Source: Paludibacteraceae bacterium (GTDB lineage Bacteria; Bacteroidota; Bacteroidia; Bacteroidales; Paludibacteraceae). From it: a stretch of 41,841 nucleotides of DNA. How positions within the stretch are numbered: the first letter of the stretch is position 1; every line of letters starts with the position of its first letter. Made by a program: the position numbers and the translations under genes. The DNA lies in the NCBI GenBank assembly GCA_017557345.1, contig JAFYZR010000025.1, positions 1 through 41,841 of the forward strand. The letters run 5' to 3'. Positions 11,922 to 20,326 of this stretch are shown piece after piece. The notes under the pieces are model-generated. The model saw nothing but the letters and a program-made list of their open reading frames with translations, was not told where the DNA came from and made no database searches.

Positions 11922-12000
11922 CGCTGCAAAATTACTACATAGGTAGTGACACTTGAAGTCCGAAGGTGCAAAAAAATGTCAAAAAAGTGCATTTTTTTGC
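11922..12000 (-). promoter_or_regulatory. Promoter/operator module A (HIRAN cassette)
   Basis: The minus strand carries TAATTTTG (11934-11927) as a -7 box, but the -33 position reads CTTC instead of TTTG. Upstream lie GACTTCAAGTGTCA and an A/T-tract repeat around TGCA (11981-11998). The whole block is a near-copy of module B in front of the DUF6361-PLD-helicase operon: 20 of the first 21 bases agree, and a 10-base core tgacacttga plus gtccgaag are shared. A weak -33 plus shared upstream sites suggests control by a common regulator; the WYL gene between the modules is the obvious candidate. Confidence 0.6.
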
Positions 12001-12930
12001 TTAACAGTACATTTTTTGCATGTTTTCGGCTTCTTCTTGGAACTTTTTGCGCAGGCTGGCAGGCTCCAGCACCTCCAGCGTCGAACCGAACTTGCGCAAC
12101 TCCTGTATGAAGTCATAAGTAGGTGCTACATAGAAACTGAAATACGTAAACCCATCTTCCTCTTTCAGTTCGGTTTGACTATGGTGGATAGGTAGCGAAC
12201 GCATGAAGTTAGCATCGTAGTTCGTGAGGCGAACCAAAATCTTCTCCGCTTCCGTGGTAGTCCTATCTACGCCATATTGATTCTTAAAGAACTCCTTGGC
12301 ATTGAATTTCTTGGGCATCTCATACGGCTTATCCACCGTCACCAAATCTTTCATGCGATCCAAGGCATACACACGAGGCTCCTTCTCTTCCGGATGGTCT
12401 TCTGGTTTGCCTACCACATACCAACGGCGACGGCATACCTTCAGACAGTAGGGCGCCAATAGGAACGAGTGAGGTTCGGAGCGTTTGAAACCCTGATACG
12501 TCGCATAAAGCATTCGGTGTTCTTTCATAGCACTAACGATGGTAGATAAATAGCGCGAACCTTCGGAGGTCTCTTCAAAGATGATACGGTCTTTCATGTC
12601 ACCGGCAAGGTTAACCATGTTGCTCACAGCAAACGTGTCCACCAGCCATGCACGGAGGCTGTTGCGGTCGATGTCGCCACGTTCACCGATAGAATACAAA
12701 TTGGTAGCACGGTCACACACTATCTCAATGCCGAATAACTCAGCGATGTCCTCACGGTGACGATGCAGATTGCGCTTACCGTACTCGTGTTCGTGCTTCT
12801 CGTTGTAATGCGACTGCTCCCAGCGCTTGTCTATCTGCGGGAGAGAAATCTGTTTGGCGGAATAGATGGTGTCTAAGAGCCAAAACAAACGATGAAAGAG
12901 TTTAATTTGTGCTGCCATTGTATTATTCAT
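12001..12930 (-). CDS. WYL-domain transcriptional regulator
   Basis: 309 aa. An N-terminal winged helix-turn-helix (about 8-75, with the YGKRNLHRHREDIAELFGIE recognition region) precedes a WYL domain (about 130-230: LYATYQGFKRSEPHSFLLAP, then RRWYVVGKPEDHPEEKEPRV and YALDRM) and a C-terminal WCX-like extension (ILVRLTNY... YFSFYVAPTYDFIQELRKFG). WYL regulators sense ligands such as single-stranded nucleic acid and often repress defence operons. The ATG at 12930 overlaps the helicase stop by 8 bases; MAAQ at 12918 is an alternative start. It is the last gene of the DUF6361-PLD-helicase operon and lies just upstream of the HIRAN promoter, so it could control both cassettes. Confidence 0.9.
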   Translation of the reverse strand: MNNTMAAQIKLFHRLFWLLDTIYSAKQISLPQIDKRWEQSHYNEKHEHEYGKRNLHRHREDIAELFGIEIVCDRATNLYSIGERGDIDRNSLRAWLVDTFAVSNMVNLAGDMKDRIIFEETSEGSRYLSTIVSAMKEHRMLYATYQGFKRSEPHSFLLAPYCLKVCRRRWYVVGKPEDHPEEKEPRVYALDRMKDLVTVDKPYEMPKKFNAKEFFKNQYGVDRTTTEAEKILVRLTNYDANFMRSLPIHHSQTELKEEDGFTYFSFYVAPTYDFIQELRKFGSTLEVLEPASLRKKFQEEAENMQKMYC

Positions 12931-15889
12931 CTTTATTATATGGACTGAGATTAATTGTCAACTTCTTCAATTCTTCATCTGAGAGGTCTTGCGAGGATAG
13001 AATCTGAGAAAGTTCCTCTTGTCTCGGTTGTCCCATTGTCAACCTATACAGCGACAAGACCTCTAGCAAATGTTTGTATTTTGCATGTTCACTACTATAT
13101 GGGTACATCGGGACTAATCGCTCTACATACTCCATGCAGGCTTTTTCTTCTTCGGTAAGACATTCAATCGGGATACACCAATATGGAACCATCTGTGAAT
13201 AACCATCTCCCATAGCTTTTCGTGCTTTTTCAAATAAGGTTTGCCATACCTGATCGTCGAAAGTGTTTTGTAGCGTTTGGGCATCTCCATATAAATGAGC
13301 GATACTGCGCCTTATTGCGTGACATGCATAGCGATTGACACGACCTTCTCGCTGCTCCATGTCCACGGGATTGGATGGAAGGTTCCAATGCACTAACTTG
13401 CGGGCGTACCAATGGAAGTTCAATCCTTCCTGCCCCACAGAAGTGGTCGCTAATATGAACGGTCTAAATGGAGAGTTGAACACGTCTTGCATAGTCTTGG
13501 TTCGCTGAGTAGATTCATCGGTTGCTATTTTATCAACATATTGCGATGCAAAATGGGTTCTCATACTAAGCGTCTCATCACCTCCCATTAGTGCACTTTT
13601 ATTGTCTATTAACAAATTATTGGACGCCGCTATATTCATAGCATCGCCAAGTTTATCACCACCTATTGTGAACTTGTACTCATCCAAAACTGCCTGCAGA
13701 TTTCCTAACACACAATAGGATAACACCTGTTGGTAATAGCGATCTTCCTTACAGATTGTATCCACAATAGCCGCACTCTCCGGTTTGTTGAAGAGCGTAA
13801 TCATCTTAGTGCCGACTTGCATAGCGCTCTGCTCGTCCTGTTCAATACGATATGCACATACAGCAGGAGAAGCAATCGCAGAATCTACCAGTATGCTTAC
13901 CGTATTGGGGTGGATGGTTTGCGGAATATCTATTTGAAGTCCATCCAGACGTTGCATGATTTCCAATACTTGCTCAGCGCTATTACGCATATTGGCATCG
14001 AACGAGACAATACCCACTTGGTTCAAGGCACTCTCTACTAACGGCCGCAGATATTCCTGAATTTCTTTAACCGTCTTGTCTATATGCAGCAACGGGGCAT
14101 ATAGTTCGGACAACTTCTTGCATGGGTAATTCAAGAAGGATAGTTCCACTTTCTTCTCAAAGACACGTTTGGTTTTGGACTTTTGTGAGGTCTTGTATGA
14201 GAAGCCACCACGCTGTTTGCGGTATGCGCCTAAGGTGTACCGCTCAGCATAGTACGACATCATCACGGCAATCATACGCGGAACCATTTCCCACGAAGAA
14301 AAGATAAGGAACTTGCTAAAGTTCTTTGATGACTCTTCTTCAAAAACACCACCAGCTTTGTAGTAAGGTCTCGAAGCCGGTACCCAAAGCAATTGATGAA
14401 TATGGTTCTTTGGTTCGTTCTTTGCATTTAATTCGCCGAACACAGCATCGTGCAAGAACTGCAATTTTCCATTATTGGTGGGTATCGCTTCGTAGTTGTT
14501 GATACGTTGCTCATTGAGACACAGAGAGGTGTTGCGTTTGGAAATAGCTTCTCTTACGCATTTCGCATTGTTCATCACATACTTCTTCAACTGATACTTA
14601 TCCATGAAGGATAGCAAGTATGGCGATGACATGACATAGTCCAATGGCACTCTCTTGAAGCTGACATTGCGTGTATGGCCTGCAATAGTATCCAATAAAT
14701 GCTGCGCTTCAGCGAACGATAACATATCTACATCTGCTACAGGGACATCAAACACCGTCTGAGCAGATGGATCCATATTGTTGGTAATGCGTTCGGTTCG
14801 ACACATTACTTTGTATAGTTCTTCTTCAGCTACGCTTTTGGACTCCAGTACGCAATCTTTATTCTCCGTAGAGATAAGCCGCAAATCATTCGAGAAGCGT
14901 TTCCAGATAGTTTGGAACTGCCCTGCCTCGTCTTTCGTGACGAATAGAAAATCTATTACTTTCAAGAAATCACGATAGGCATCAACGTCTCCTTCATTGA
15001 TTTCTGCCAGCGTTGAGAATGGTTTATAAGGGGTGGCAGATAAAAGTAGGATCTTCGTTTCGGGATTAGAGAAGAAACGTTTAACCAACATGGACTGCTC
15101 ATCATCTCCGGGGTGCAACAGATCAGAGAAACGTTGGAACTCATCCATGACGATTAAATCGGGTTCGAGCATATCCATACTGATTTCAGCAAACGTACGA
15201 CGCAGCATTGTGAGAACCGACTTGCGTTCTGCTTTATCCCCGTTCATGCATGCCGCATTGAGTCTATCGGTCAGTTGGGTTTCGCGGTCCTTTTCAGCAA
15301 ATGCCTTTTGCATGTTACTGATATAATCGCTTTCATTGATAGACTCTATCTCTTGGTTATATCTATTGACGTACCACTCCCAGTATTTCACATCCATGCT
15401 CAAAAAATCACTCAAAGCGGACTCGTCCTCAATGTGCGTAATCTTAGGTAGAAGCGCGCACATTAACGCACGCTCACGCGCGGTACCAGTTGAATTGACA
15501 ATCTGGAAAGATGTGCAGGGGGTTAACGGGATCAACCGTTCGGGCATGACTCCTTTTTTCTCTGCTTCTTTAGAAATGATGTATTCGTTCTTGGCTATTT
15601 GCAGATGCTGCATCGACAGACGGCTATCGCCGAAGTCCGAACTATTCTGTACGCCCAACTCGCGTATGTTCTGCTTTGAGATGTTCGCGTTGGAACAGAT
15701 ATAGACAACTTTATAGAAATTATCCTTTGCATCCTCGCGCCAACCACGAATCAGTTCTATGACACGTCGAGCGACAATGGTCTTTCCCAAGCCCACTTCG
15801 TCTGCCAGAAGAACGCGACTGCGACCATTGATAAGCAAGTCTGCTATACGTTTCGCTGTTTTTTCTTGAAAATCTTTAGGTTCAGCCAT
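12923..15889 (-). CDS. SNF2-like SF2 helicase of a DUF6361-PLD-helicase defence operon
   Basis: 988 aa. It begins with helicase motif I ADEVGLGKTIVARRVIEL (Walker A G33-T37 region), a DEAH-box variant DEFQ at 249-252 (LIVMDEFQRFSDLL), motif III SATP at 284-287, and a helicase-C lobe near 840-880 with TTSVGQEGLNFHWYARKLVH and motif VI EQREGRVNRY. A large helical insertion separates the lobes. The ADEVGLGKT opening is typical of SNF2-type ATPases in DISARM-like and related defence systems. It would move along or remodel invading DNA with the PLD nuclease partner. It starts two bases after the PLD stop; the WYL start overlaps its end. From memory, DUF6361 + PLD + helicase matches Azaca (ZacC being the helicase); not verified. 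Confidence 0.88.
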   Translation of the reverse strand: MAEPKDFQEKTAKRIADLLINGRSRVLLADEVGLGKTIVARRVIELIRGWREDAKDNFYKVVYICSNANISKQNIRELGVQNSSDFGDSRLSMQHLQIAKNEYIISKEAEKKGVMPERLIPLTPCTSFQIVNSTGTARERALMCALLPKITHIEDESALSDFLSMDVKYWEWYVNRYNQEIESINESDYISNMQKAFAEKDRETQLTDRLNAACMNGDKAERKSVLTMLRRTFAEISMDMLEPDLIVMDEFQRFSDLLHPGDDEQSMLVKRFFSNPETKILLLSATPYKPFSTLAEINEGDVDAYRDFLKVIDFLFVTKDEAGQFQTIWKRFSNDLRLISTENKDCVLESKSVAEEELYKVMCRTERITNNMDPSAQTVFDVPVADVDMLSFAEAQHLLDTIAGHTRNVSFKRVPLDYVMSSPYLLSFMDKYQLKKYVMNNAKCVREAISKRNTSLCLNEQRINNYEAIPTNNGKLQFLHDAVFGELNAKNEPKNHIHQLLWVPASRPYYKAGGVFEEESSKNFSKFLIFSSWEMVPRMIAVMMSYYAERYTLGAYRKQRGGFSYKTSQKSKTKRVFEKKVELSFLNYPCKKLSELYAPLLHIDKTVKEIQEYLRPLVESALNQVGIVSFDANMRNSAEQVLEIMQRLDGLQIDIPQTIHPNTVSILVDSAIASPAVCAYRIEQDEQSAMQVGTKMITLFNKPESAAIVDTICKEDRYYQQVLSYCVLGNLQAVLDEYKFTIGGDKLGDAMNIAASNNLLIDNKSALMGGDETLSMRTHFASQYVDKIATDESTQRTKTMQDVFNSPFRPFILATTSVGQEGLNFHWYARKLVHWNLPSNPVDMEQREGRVNRYACHAIRRSIAHLYGDAQTLQNTFDDQVWQTLFEKARKAMGDGYSQMVPYWCIPIECLTEEEKACMEYVERLVPMYPYSSEHAKYKHLLEVLSLYRLTMGQPRQEELSQILSSQDLSDEELKKLTINLSPYNKDE

Positions 15890-15891
15890 AG

Positions 15892-17691
15892 TTATTCGCG
15901 TTTAAGTTTTTCTATCTTCGGTATTGCGCGTTGCATTTGACTCAGAAGCGTTCTGAATCCTTCAATTTCGGCTGCAATACGACACTTGTTCAACGTTTCC
16001 ACTGCTCGCTTGATTCGCTCAGGATTACTATATGCAGTCCGCAATAAGTCTTCATATAATGACAATCCACTGAACGAAGCTGTGTGTACATCCGTTCTTT
16101 TACCAACGAGTTCCCTATTGGTCATTTCCTCCATATACCCATCGGGATTGCCGGAAAGCATGTACGCTAAGTAGTCCATCACCTTGTCGGGAGTGTTCAG
16201 CAAGCGATCGTATATCCGTTGCTTACGGTCGGATGGCATATTACGCGTGTTGATTTTAACAACGACACGCACATCATGACACTCCATGATATATAACTCA
16301 GTCAAGTCAGTGAGATACAGTCCGCCAAACACCATCTGCGTACTCAATGCTTGCTTTAGGGAAGGGCTATAGATAGGAGAAATAAACACATCTTCCTGCG
16401 GGCACTTGCATTTGACGACAATGCGGTATGTGTCCGGCGTCTCTTCTTCCACTTCTGCATATTGTATTGCAGCTATCGCACGGCGAATACATAGCTGTAT
16501 GGTGCGCTGTTCATTTTGAGAAGCGGAGTCTATGGAGCATGGAGTGGCTTTCTCAAATGCACAATCTTTGCCTTCAAAGATAAATTGTTCCTTAATCTTA
16601 TTAAACGAGGCCTTATGAGGCTGAAAACGTAGCGATAGCAACAGTTCTACATTGCGTTGGAAGCCATTTTTCGTAGCATTGGTAGAACCTAAGAGCAGCC
16701 TATTTCCTCGGTAGTCGCTTGTGAAATATATCTTTTCGTGCAGGTTGACGATAGCGCCGTCCTCATCAGGCGTAGCCAGTGCTAATTTAGTCGAATAGAC
16801 CTGGTCCGGTAACAACCCAAGGATATCATGCGAACAACTATTCGGCTGTGTGACAAGTAACTTTTGACCTTTGCGTTGAGAAATCCGCTCCATTGTCGGC
16901 AGATCAATGAAAGGCGAGATGACTATCGTGTCTCCCGAATACCTCAGCATGTCATCCAGACACTCCTTTCCGTCATATCCAGGGACACCCATAAGATGGA
17001 AATCATAATCGCCAAACGTATCTCCATCGATGTCAAATTGCTCCACACGAGGGATAGCGTCTTTCAGTACGCGAAGAATCTCTTTCTGTTGCTTGGACTT
17101 GCTGAATTTCTCCAACCAATCCAAAAGAGCCACTAATGGTTGATGCTTCTCTTGGGCTTGGTGTGACGCATTTCTTCTCATCACTTTACCGGTAAGCACA
17201 CAACTCACGTCGATGTCTGTTGAGTACGTGAGATTCTTGCTCATGACCAAGAGTTTCAACTGCCGTTCTTCCGCCCCTTTCTGTTTCTCCAAGATTATCC
17301 ATACTTTCGGATGGAAACTGGCAAAGGAATTACGATGACCAACCGGTTGCACTTGGCAAACCGATTCTTCCAGAAGAGTCAGAATACGTTCGCCCAATAA
17401 AGCGTTTGGATGGATCTCTCCATTCTCATCCTTGCGCAGCGGGCTATATATGCTACCCGCATTACAATAGACACAGAATTTGCTCGACACTTTGTTGATG
17501 ACATCCAGCAAATAATAGGGACGCTGGATGTATTGCTCCGCACTCGCAGTCAATTCGCCTAAAGCAAGAGGCACTTCCAGCAACGTTTCCAAATCAAGGC
17601 TATACGTTGTTCCTATAGCAGCTTCTACTATATAGCCGGGAGTCAGCAAAGCTTCGTTATAGAGCACTTCTCCCATTAACTCTTTTGCCAT
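15892..17691 (-). CDS. Phospholipase D-like (HKD) nuclease of the DUF6361-PLD-helicase operon
   Basis: About 599 aa from ATG at 17691 (MAKELMGEVLYNEALLTPGY). A second ATG at 17676 forms a TAATG junction with the DUF6361 stop and is equally plausible; a longer frame from 17739 is less likely. Two HKD-like motifs are visible: FHPKVWII with MSKNLTYS (H and K near residues 127/129) and LHEKIYF with GSTNATKNG (near 318/320), so two half-sites could form one PLD active site. PLD-fold enzymes in defence operons are usually nucleases acting through a histidine intermediate. The C-terminal 200 residues are not recognised. It overlaps DUF6361 by about 16 bases and is two bases from the helicase, indicating a complex. 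Confidence 0.85.
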   Translation of the reverse strand: MAKELMGEVLYNEALLTPGYIVEAAIGTTYSLDLETLLEVPLALGELTASAEQYIQRPYYLLDVINKVSSKFCVYCNAGSIYSPLRKDENGEIHPNALLGERILTLLEESVCQVQPVGHRNSFASFHPKVWIILEKQKGAEERQLKLLVMSKNLTYSTDIDVSCVLTGKVMRRNASHQAQEKHQPLVALLDWLEKFSKSKQQKEILRVLKDAIPRVEQFDIDGDTFGDYDFHLMGVPGYDGKECLDDMLRYSGDTIVISPFIDLPTMERISQRKGQKLLVTQPNSCSHDILGLLPDQVYSTKLALATPDEDGAIVNLHEKIYFTSDYRGNRLLLGSTNATKNGFQRNVELLLSLRFQPHKASFNKIKEQFIFEGKDCAFEKATPCSIDSASQNEQRTIQLCIRRAIAAIQYAEVEEETPDTYRIVVKCKCPQEDVFISPIYSPSLKQALSTQMVFGGLYLTDLTELYIMECHDVRVVVKINTRNMPSDRKQRIYDRLLNTPDKVMDYLAYMLSGNPDGYMEEMTNRELVGKRTDVHTASFSGLSLYEDLLRTAYSNPERIKRAVETLNKCRIAAEIEGFRTLLSQMQRAIPKIEKLKRE

Positions 17692-18875
17692 AAGTCCTCC
17701 TTTCTTAATTCCTGCAACATCAGACGCACCGTCTCCCAACGGTAAGACAAATAATAATGATGAATAGGCATCTTGTACTCGAAGTCCGGGTTATTGATTT
17801 TTCTTCGTCCGCTCTTGATAGCAATCTCACGGCTGACAATCAAATTTTCCAATTGATTCAAGTCGCCTTTCAGCAACGAATGATAGCAGTCTTCTACAAA
17901 ATGCAGGGAATTGTTTAGCAGCCTATTTGCTCCAGAGTGTAACGGAAAAAGACTGGCTATGATATCTGGTTGGTTCTCCTTGAAACGGCTGTAACATTCT
18001 TCCCATTCACGCACAATCTCTTCATCTTGGCTGTTAGAAAGAATGACGTTGTATCGCAGGAAAAGCAGATAGACAAATTCAGAGATCTCACAACTACGAT
18101 GAATCATATCACGGAACTGCGGCGGGAATTCGTCTCTGTCCAACGTAAAGAAATCGCCTTCAATCTTGATCTCGTCATGTTCAAGCAAATAGCCCAGCAA
18201 CGAGTGACGAACATGAATGGCCGTGAGCATGTGTTCCTTGATATAGTCACGCTCAGCAAAATTGACGTCCAGATGACATTCTTCCGGGAACTTGTAACCT
18301 AATTCGCGCGGGAACTCACAGAACGGACGGTAACTAATCGTCTCGTTTGCATCATTGGCGACATCTGCGGATTCAGTTCGCATCTGTTCCGGTCTGCTTT
18401 GCCATTGGAGCGCATAAGACCGTATAGCAGACGCGATAGTCGTCCGTTGGTCTAATTGCAAGAACCCGTACGTGCGCAGCGCAGAATTGTAGATGTATGT
18501 AGGGTCATACTTTACGAACTGATTATTAGACCGCAGCGAGTCAGCTCCAGTGATTCCAGGAGCATTAGGAGTGTTCTTGCTTAAATGACGAGTCATCGAG
18601 ATCTCCTCCTCGATAATCATCTGTTGTACTTGACGCAAGCTGACATCTTCAATCCGTCGGGCTTTCTCCCATACTTTCTGATACACTTGCGGCAGTAAAA
18701 CAAAGTATTTGGCATGTTGATGCAGGGTGGATATTCCGGGGAACATCTCATCAGCCAAAGCATCGCGGATACTACCGAATCCTAATTCATCGATAGCGCC
18801 CTGCTCAATTCGTCGCATGGCAAGTATCTGCTTTGCCTGCTCGGTCTTGTTTAGATGTATGTTACCTAACTGCAT
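17676..18875 (-). CDS. DUF6361 protein, first gene of the DUF6361-PLD-helicase-WYL operon
   Basis: 399 aa from ATG at 18875 (MQLGNIHLNKTEQAKQILAM). A TTG 11 codons earlier keeps the frame open but lies on the predicted promoter, so the ATG is preferred. The start LGNIHL, then GAIDELGFGSIRDALADEMF and PGISTLHQHAKYFVLLPQVY, follow the DUF6361 pattern LGWIDFS...DELG.G.IRD..ADLFFPGTST...RAKYF. The molecular role is unknown; the protein is mostly helical and accompanies PLD and helicase partners. From memory this trio is the Azaca system (ZacA/B/C), which protects against phages; I could not check that. The WYL gene at the operon end is an extra, presumably regulatory, component. Confidence 0.85.
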   Translation of the reverse strand: MQLGNIHLNKTEQAKQILAMRRIEQGAIDELGFGSIRDALADEMFPGISTLHQHAKYFVLLPQVYQKVWEKARRIEDVSLRQVQQMIIEEEISMTRHLSKNTPNAPGITGADSLRSNNQFVKYDPTYIYNSALRTYGFLQLDQRTTIASAIRSYALQWQSRPEQMRTESADVANDANETISYRPFCEFPRELGYKFPEECHLDVNFAERDYIKEHMLTAIHVRHSLLGYLLEHDEIKIEGDFFTLDRDEFPPQFRDMIHRSCEISEFVYLLFLRYNVILSNSQDEEIVREWEECYSRFKENQPDIIASLFPLHSGANRLLNNSLHFVEDCYHSLLKGDLNQLENLIVSREIAIKSGRRKINNPDFEYKMPIHHYYLSYRWETVRLMLQELRKEDLWQKS

Positions 18876-18905
18876 GGCGTTTTTATTTTGATAATTTTGC
18901 GACTG

Positions 18906-18937
18906 CAAAATTACTTCTTTTTATTGACATGTGCAAG
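18906..18937 (-). promoter_or_regulatory. Proximal promoter of the DUF6361-PLD-helicase operon
   Basis: CTTG (18937-18934) and TAATTTTG (18913-18906) on the minus strand are 20 bases apart, a full -33/-7 match. Transcription would begin about 25 bases before the DUF6361 ATG. A second TAATTTTG box lies in module B 82 bases upstream, so the operon may have tandem promoters, one constitutive-looking and one with a poor -33. Confidence 0.65.
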
Positions 18938-18981
18938 TAATTTACTTATTTTGTTGCGTTTGCGCGCATATTTCTTGAAAA

Positions 18982-19060
18982 TCGCGGCAAAATTACTACA
19001 TACCCTATGACACTTGAGGTCCGAAGCTTTAATAAAATGCAAAAAAATGCATTTTTTTGA
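18982..19060 (-). promoter_or_regulatory. Promoter/operator module B with an 18-bp palindrome
   Basis: This near-copy of module A has TAATTTTG at 18995-18988, a non-consensus -33 (CCTC) and the shared tgacacttga/gtccgaag core. Upstream is a perfect 18-bp palindrome at 19041-19058 (seven A, TGCA, seven T) with a weaker copy (aaaatgcactttttt) just beyond. Such symmetric A/T-flanked sites suit a dimeric regulator; binding by the WYL protein is an inference. Confidence 0.55.
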
Positions 19061-19099
19061 GAAAATGCACTTTTTTGAGCCAAAATGGGGGTGAAAATG

Positions 19100-19122
19100 G
19101 GTCAAAGAGCAGCTTGCGCTGC
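19100..19122 (-). terminator. Weak terminator-like hairpin behind ardA
   Basis: A 5-bp stem (gcagc 19109-19113, gctgc 19118-19122, loop TTGC) follows the ardA stop on the minus strand and is trailed by CTTTGACC. It is short and lacks a clean T run; its main interest is its likeness to the hairpin behind the ardA relic at 7,059-7,074. Confidence 0.35.
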
Positions 19123-19128
19123 CCTTAC

Positions 19129-19692
19129 TCATGCCCTGAAGATATAGCCATCGACCTCAGTATAATCGCCACCGGTATCGAGTGAGCGCCACACTGCCGA
19201 ATAATCAATGCAGCACTGGAGCCACTGCGGGAGGTTCTTAAAGTAGCCGCACTCCTCGCACAGGTACTCGGCGAAATCTTCTGCGCTATCGTACTTGCCC
19301 TCGTAGCGCTCCTCGAAATCTTCGAGCGTGCCCTCATCCCAATAGGTAAGATACGCTTCGTATGCTTCGCGCTTTTCCTCGCTCAGCTCGGCATAAGCTT
19401 TGATTTTATCGAACGTGCTTTCGCCCATGCAGCCCTCACAATACCACTGCGACGGGTAGTGCTCGTAATCCTGAAACATCAGCTCCGCATCCGCTTCATC
19501 CGCGTGCAGGCGGTTGCAGAACTTAATAAAATCTGCGTACTCATCAAAGGTGCTCAAATCAATCCACATGCCGTAGAGACTGCCGTTGTTATACTTGGCA
19601 TACGTGCCGCAATAGACTGCGGGGTTGCTGTTCTCATAGTGCGCTGCGTGCTCACGAATTTCGTTCTTCGTTAATGGTTCTCTGTAGTTCAT
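19129..19692 (-). CDS. ardA: ArdA-family antirestriction protein
   Basis: 187 aa. The hallmark blocks are PAVYCGTYAKYNNGSLYGMW, ID(L)STFDEYADFIKFCN, RLHADEADAELMFQDYEHYP and a C-terminal GYIF. The protein is strongly acidic, as expected for ArdA, a dimer that mimics bent B-form DNA and blocks type I restriction enzymes, typically carried by plasmids and conjugative elements to survive entry into a new host. The full ArdA length is present and the motif residues look intact. It stands between the primase-side genes and the DUF6361 operon. A 45-bp relic of another ardA 3' end lies 12 kb away. ArdA and a type I system in the same island suggests a mobile-element origin with acquired defence genes. 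Confidence 0.93.
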   Translation of the reverse strand: MNYREPLTKNEIREHAAHYENSNPAVYCGTYAKYNNGSLYGMWIDLSTFDEYADFIKFCNRLHADEADAELMFQDYEHYPSQWYCEGCMGESTFDKIKAYAELSEEKREAYEAYLTYWDEGTLEDFEERYEGKYDSAEDFAEYLCEECGYFKNLPQWLQCCIDYSAVWRSLDTGGDYTEVDGYIFRA

Positions 19693-19714
19693 AGTTGTAA
19701 AAATTTGATTGTTA

Positions 19715-20014
19715 TTAAATTATGTTTATATTGGCGGCTCTCATAGCCATCATATTATCAAGCGCTTTTTGTTGTGCGCGCTCCCATGCAAGCTCACGCT
19801 CTAACTGCTTATACAGCCAAGCACCACGACCGGACATCAAATCGCGTTCGAGTTCTTGCTGCGCCTTGAAATCCTCCACACTGCAAGTGTATCGTACCAT
19901 TTCTTTAACTACCTCGCTCTTGGTGCTTTCTATAACGGGAGCGGCTACGGATGATTCACTCCATAAAAGAGGGAGTTCTAACTGACTTTGCTGATGTGAA
20001 ATGTGCTTGTACAT
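19715..20014 (-). CDS. Small acidic/helical hypothetical protein
   Basis: 99 aa, unknown. The C-terminal half is a long charged helix (EDFKAQQELERDLMSGRGAW and YKQLERELAWERAQQKALDN), probably a coiled coil, after a disordered-looking Gln/Ser-rich start. No signal peptide or known motif. It sits 22 bases before the ardA ATG on the same strand, so it likely belongs to the same transcript, as do other short genes near ardA in mobile elements. Confidence 0.6.
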   Translation of the reverse strand: MYKHISHQQSQLELPLLWSESSVAAPVIESTKSEVVKEMVRYTCSVEDFKAQQELERDLMSGRGAWLYKQLERELAWERAQQKALDNMMAMRAANINII

Positions 20015-20026
20015 AATTGCTGAATT

Positions 20027-20275
20027 TTATTTACGGTGCATCCGAAGTGCTTTGGTGAGATTGGTTGCAAGACTCAACCGACAAATACAACCGTCTGCGT
20101 GTGGAGATTTTTCGAGACGACTTGTATAGCCTTGCTTATCGAGAGAAAGTAGTAACTTCGCGCCGGAAATAGAATCAGCAGGCCAAGCACAACGGCAGCA
20201 AAGCATGAACTTCCTATGGAGTGGACCATCTGTCGCTTCCGGAAAGCCACAAGAGTACAGCACGTGCGTCAGCAT
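20027..20275 (-). CDS. Possible small Cys-rich protein
   Basis: 82 aa from ATG at 20275 (MLTHVLYSCGFPEATDGPLH); an upstream TTG would add 8 residues and is unlikely. Five cysteines lie in CCRCAW and DGCIC, with a basic end (TNLTKALRMHRK). I recognise no family. In favour: same strand and 12 bases from the next gene, reasonable composition, and a TAnnTTTG-like box (20304-20297) just upstream. Against: short, no homologue recalled, and that box lacks a -33. Treat as tentative. Confidence 0.4.
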   Translation of the reverse strand: MLTHVLYSCGFPEATDGPLHRKFMLCCRCAWPADSISGAKLLLSLDKQGYTSRLEKSPHADGCICRLSLATNLTKALRMHRK

Positions 20276-20326
20276 GTAAACGCCCAAAAGAAAAAACAAA
20301 AATATATTTGAGCAGTCATAGAGTGC

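Noticed and set aside
17676-17739. Longer PLD start MGDGASDVAGIKKG
   Set aside because: It would overlap DUF6361 by 64 bases; starts at 17691 or 17676 fit the junction much better.
18876-18908. TTG start 11 codons upstream for DUF6361
   Set aside because: It lies on the -7 box of the predicted promoter and precedes the conserved LGNIHL start.
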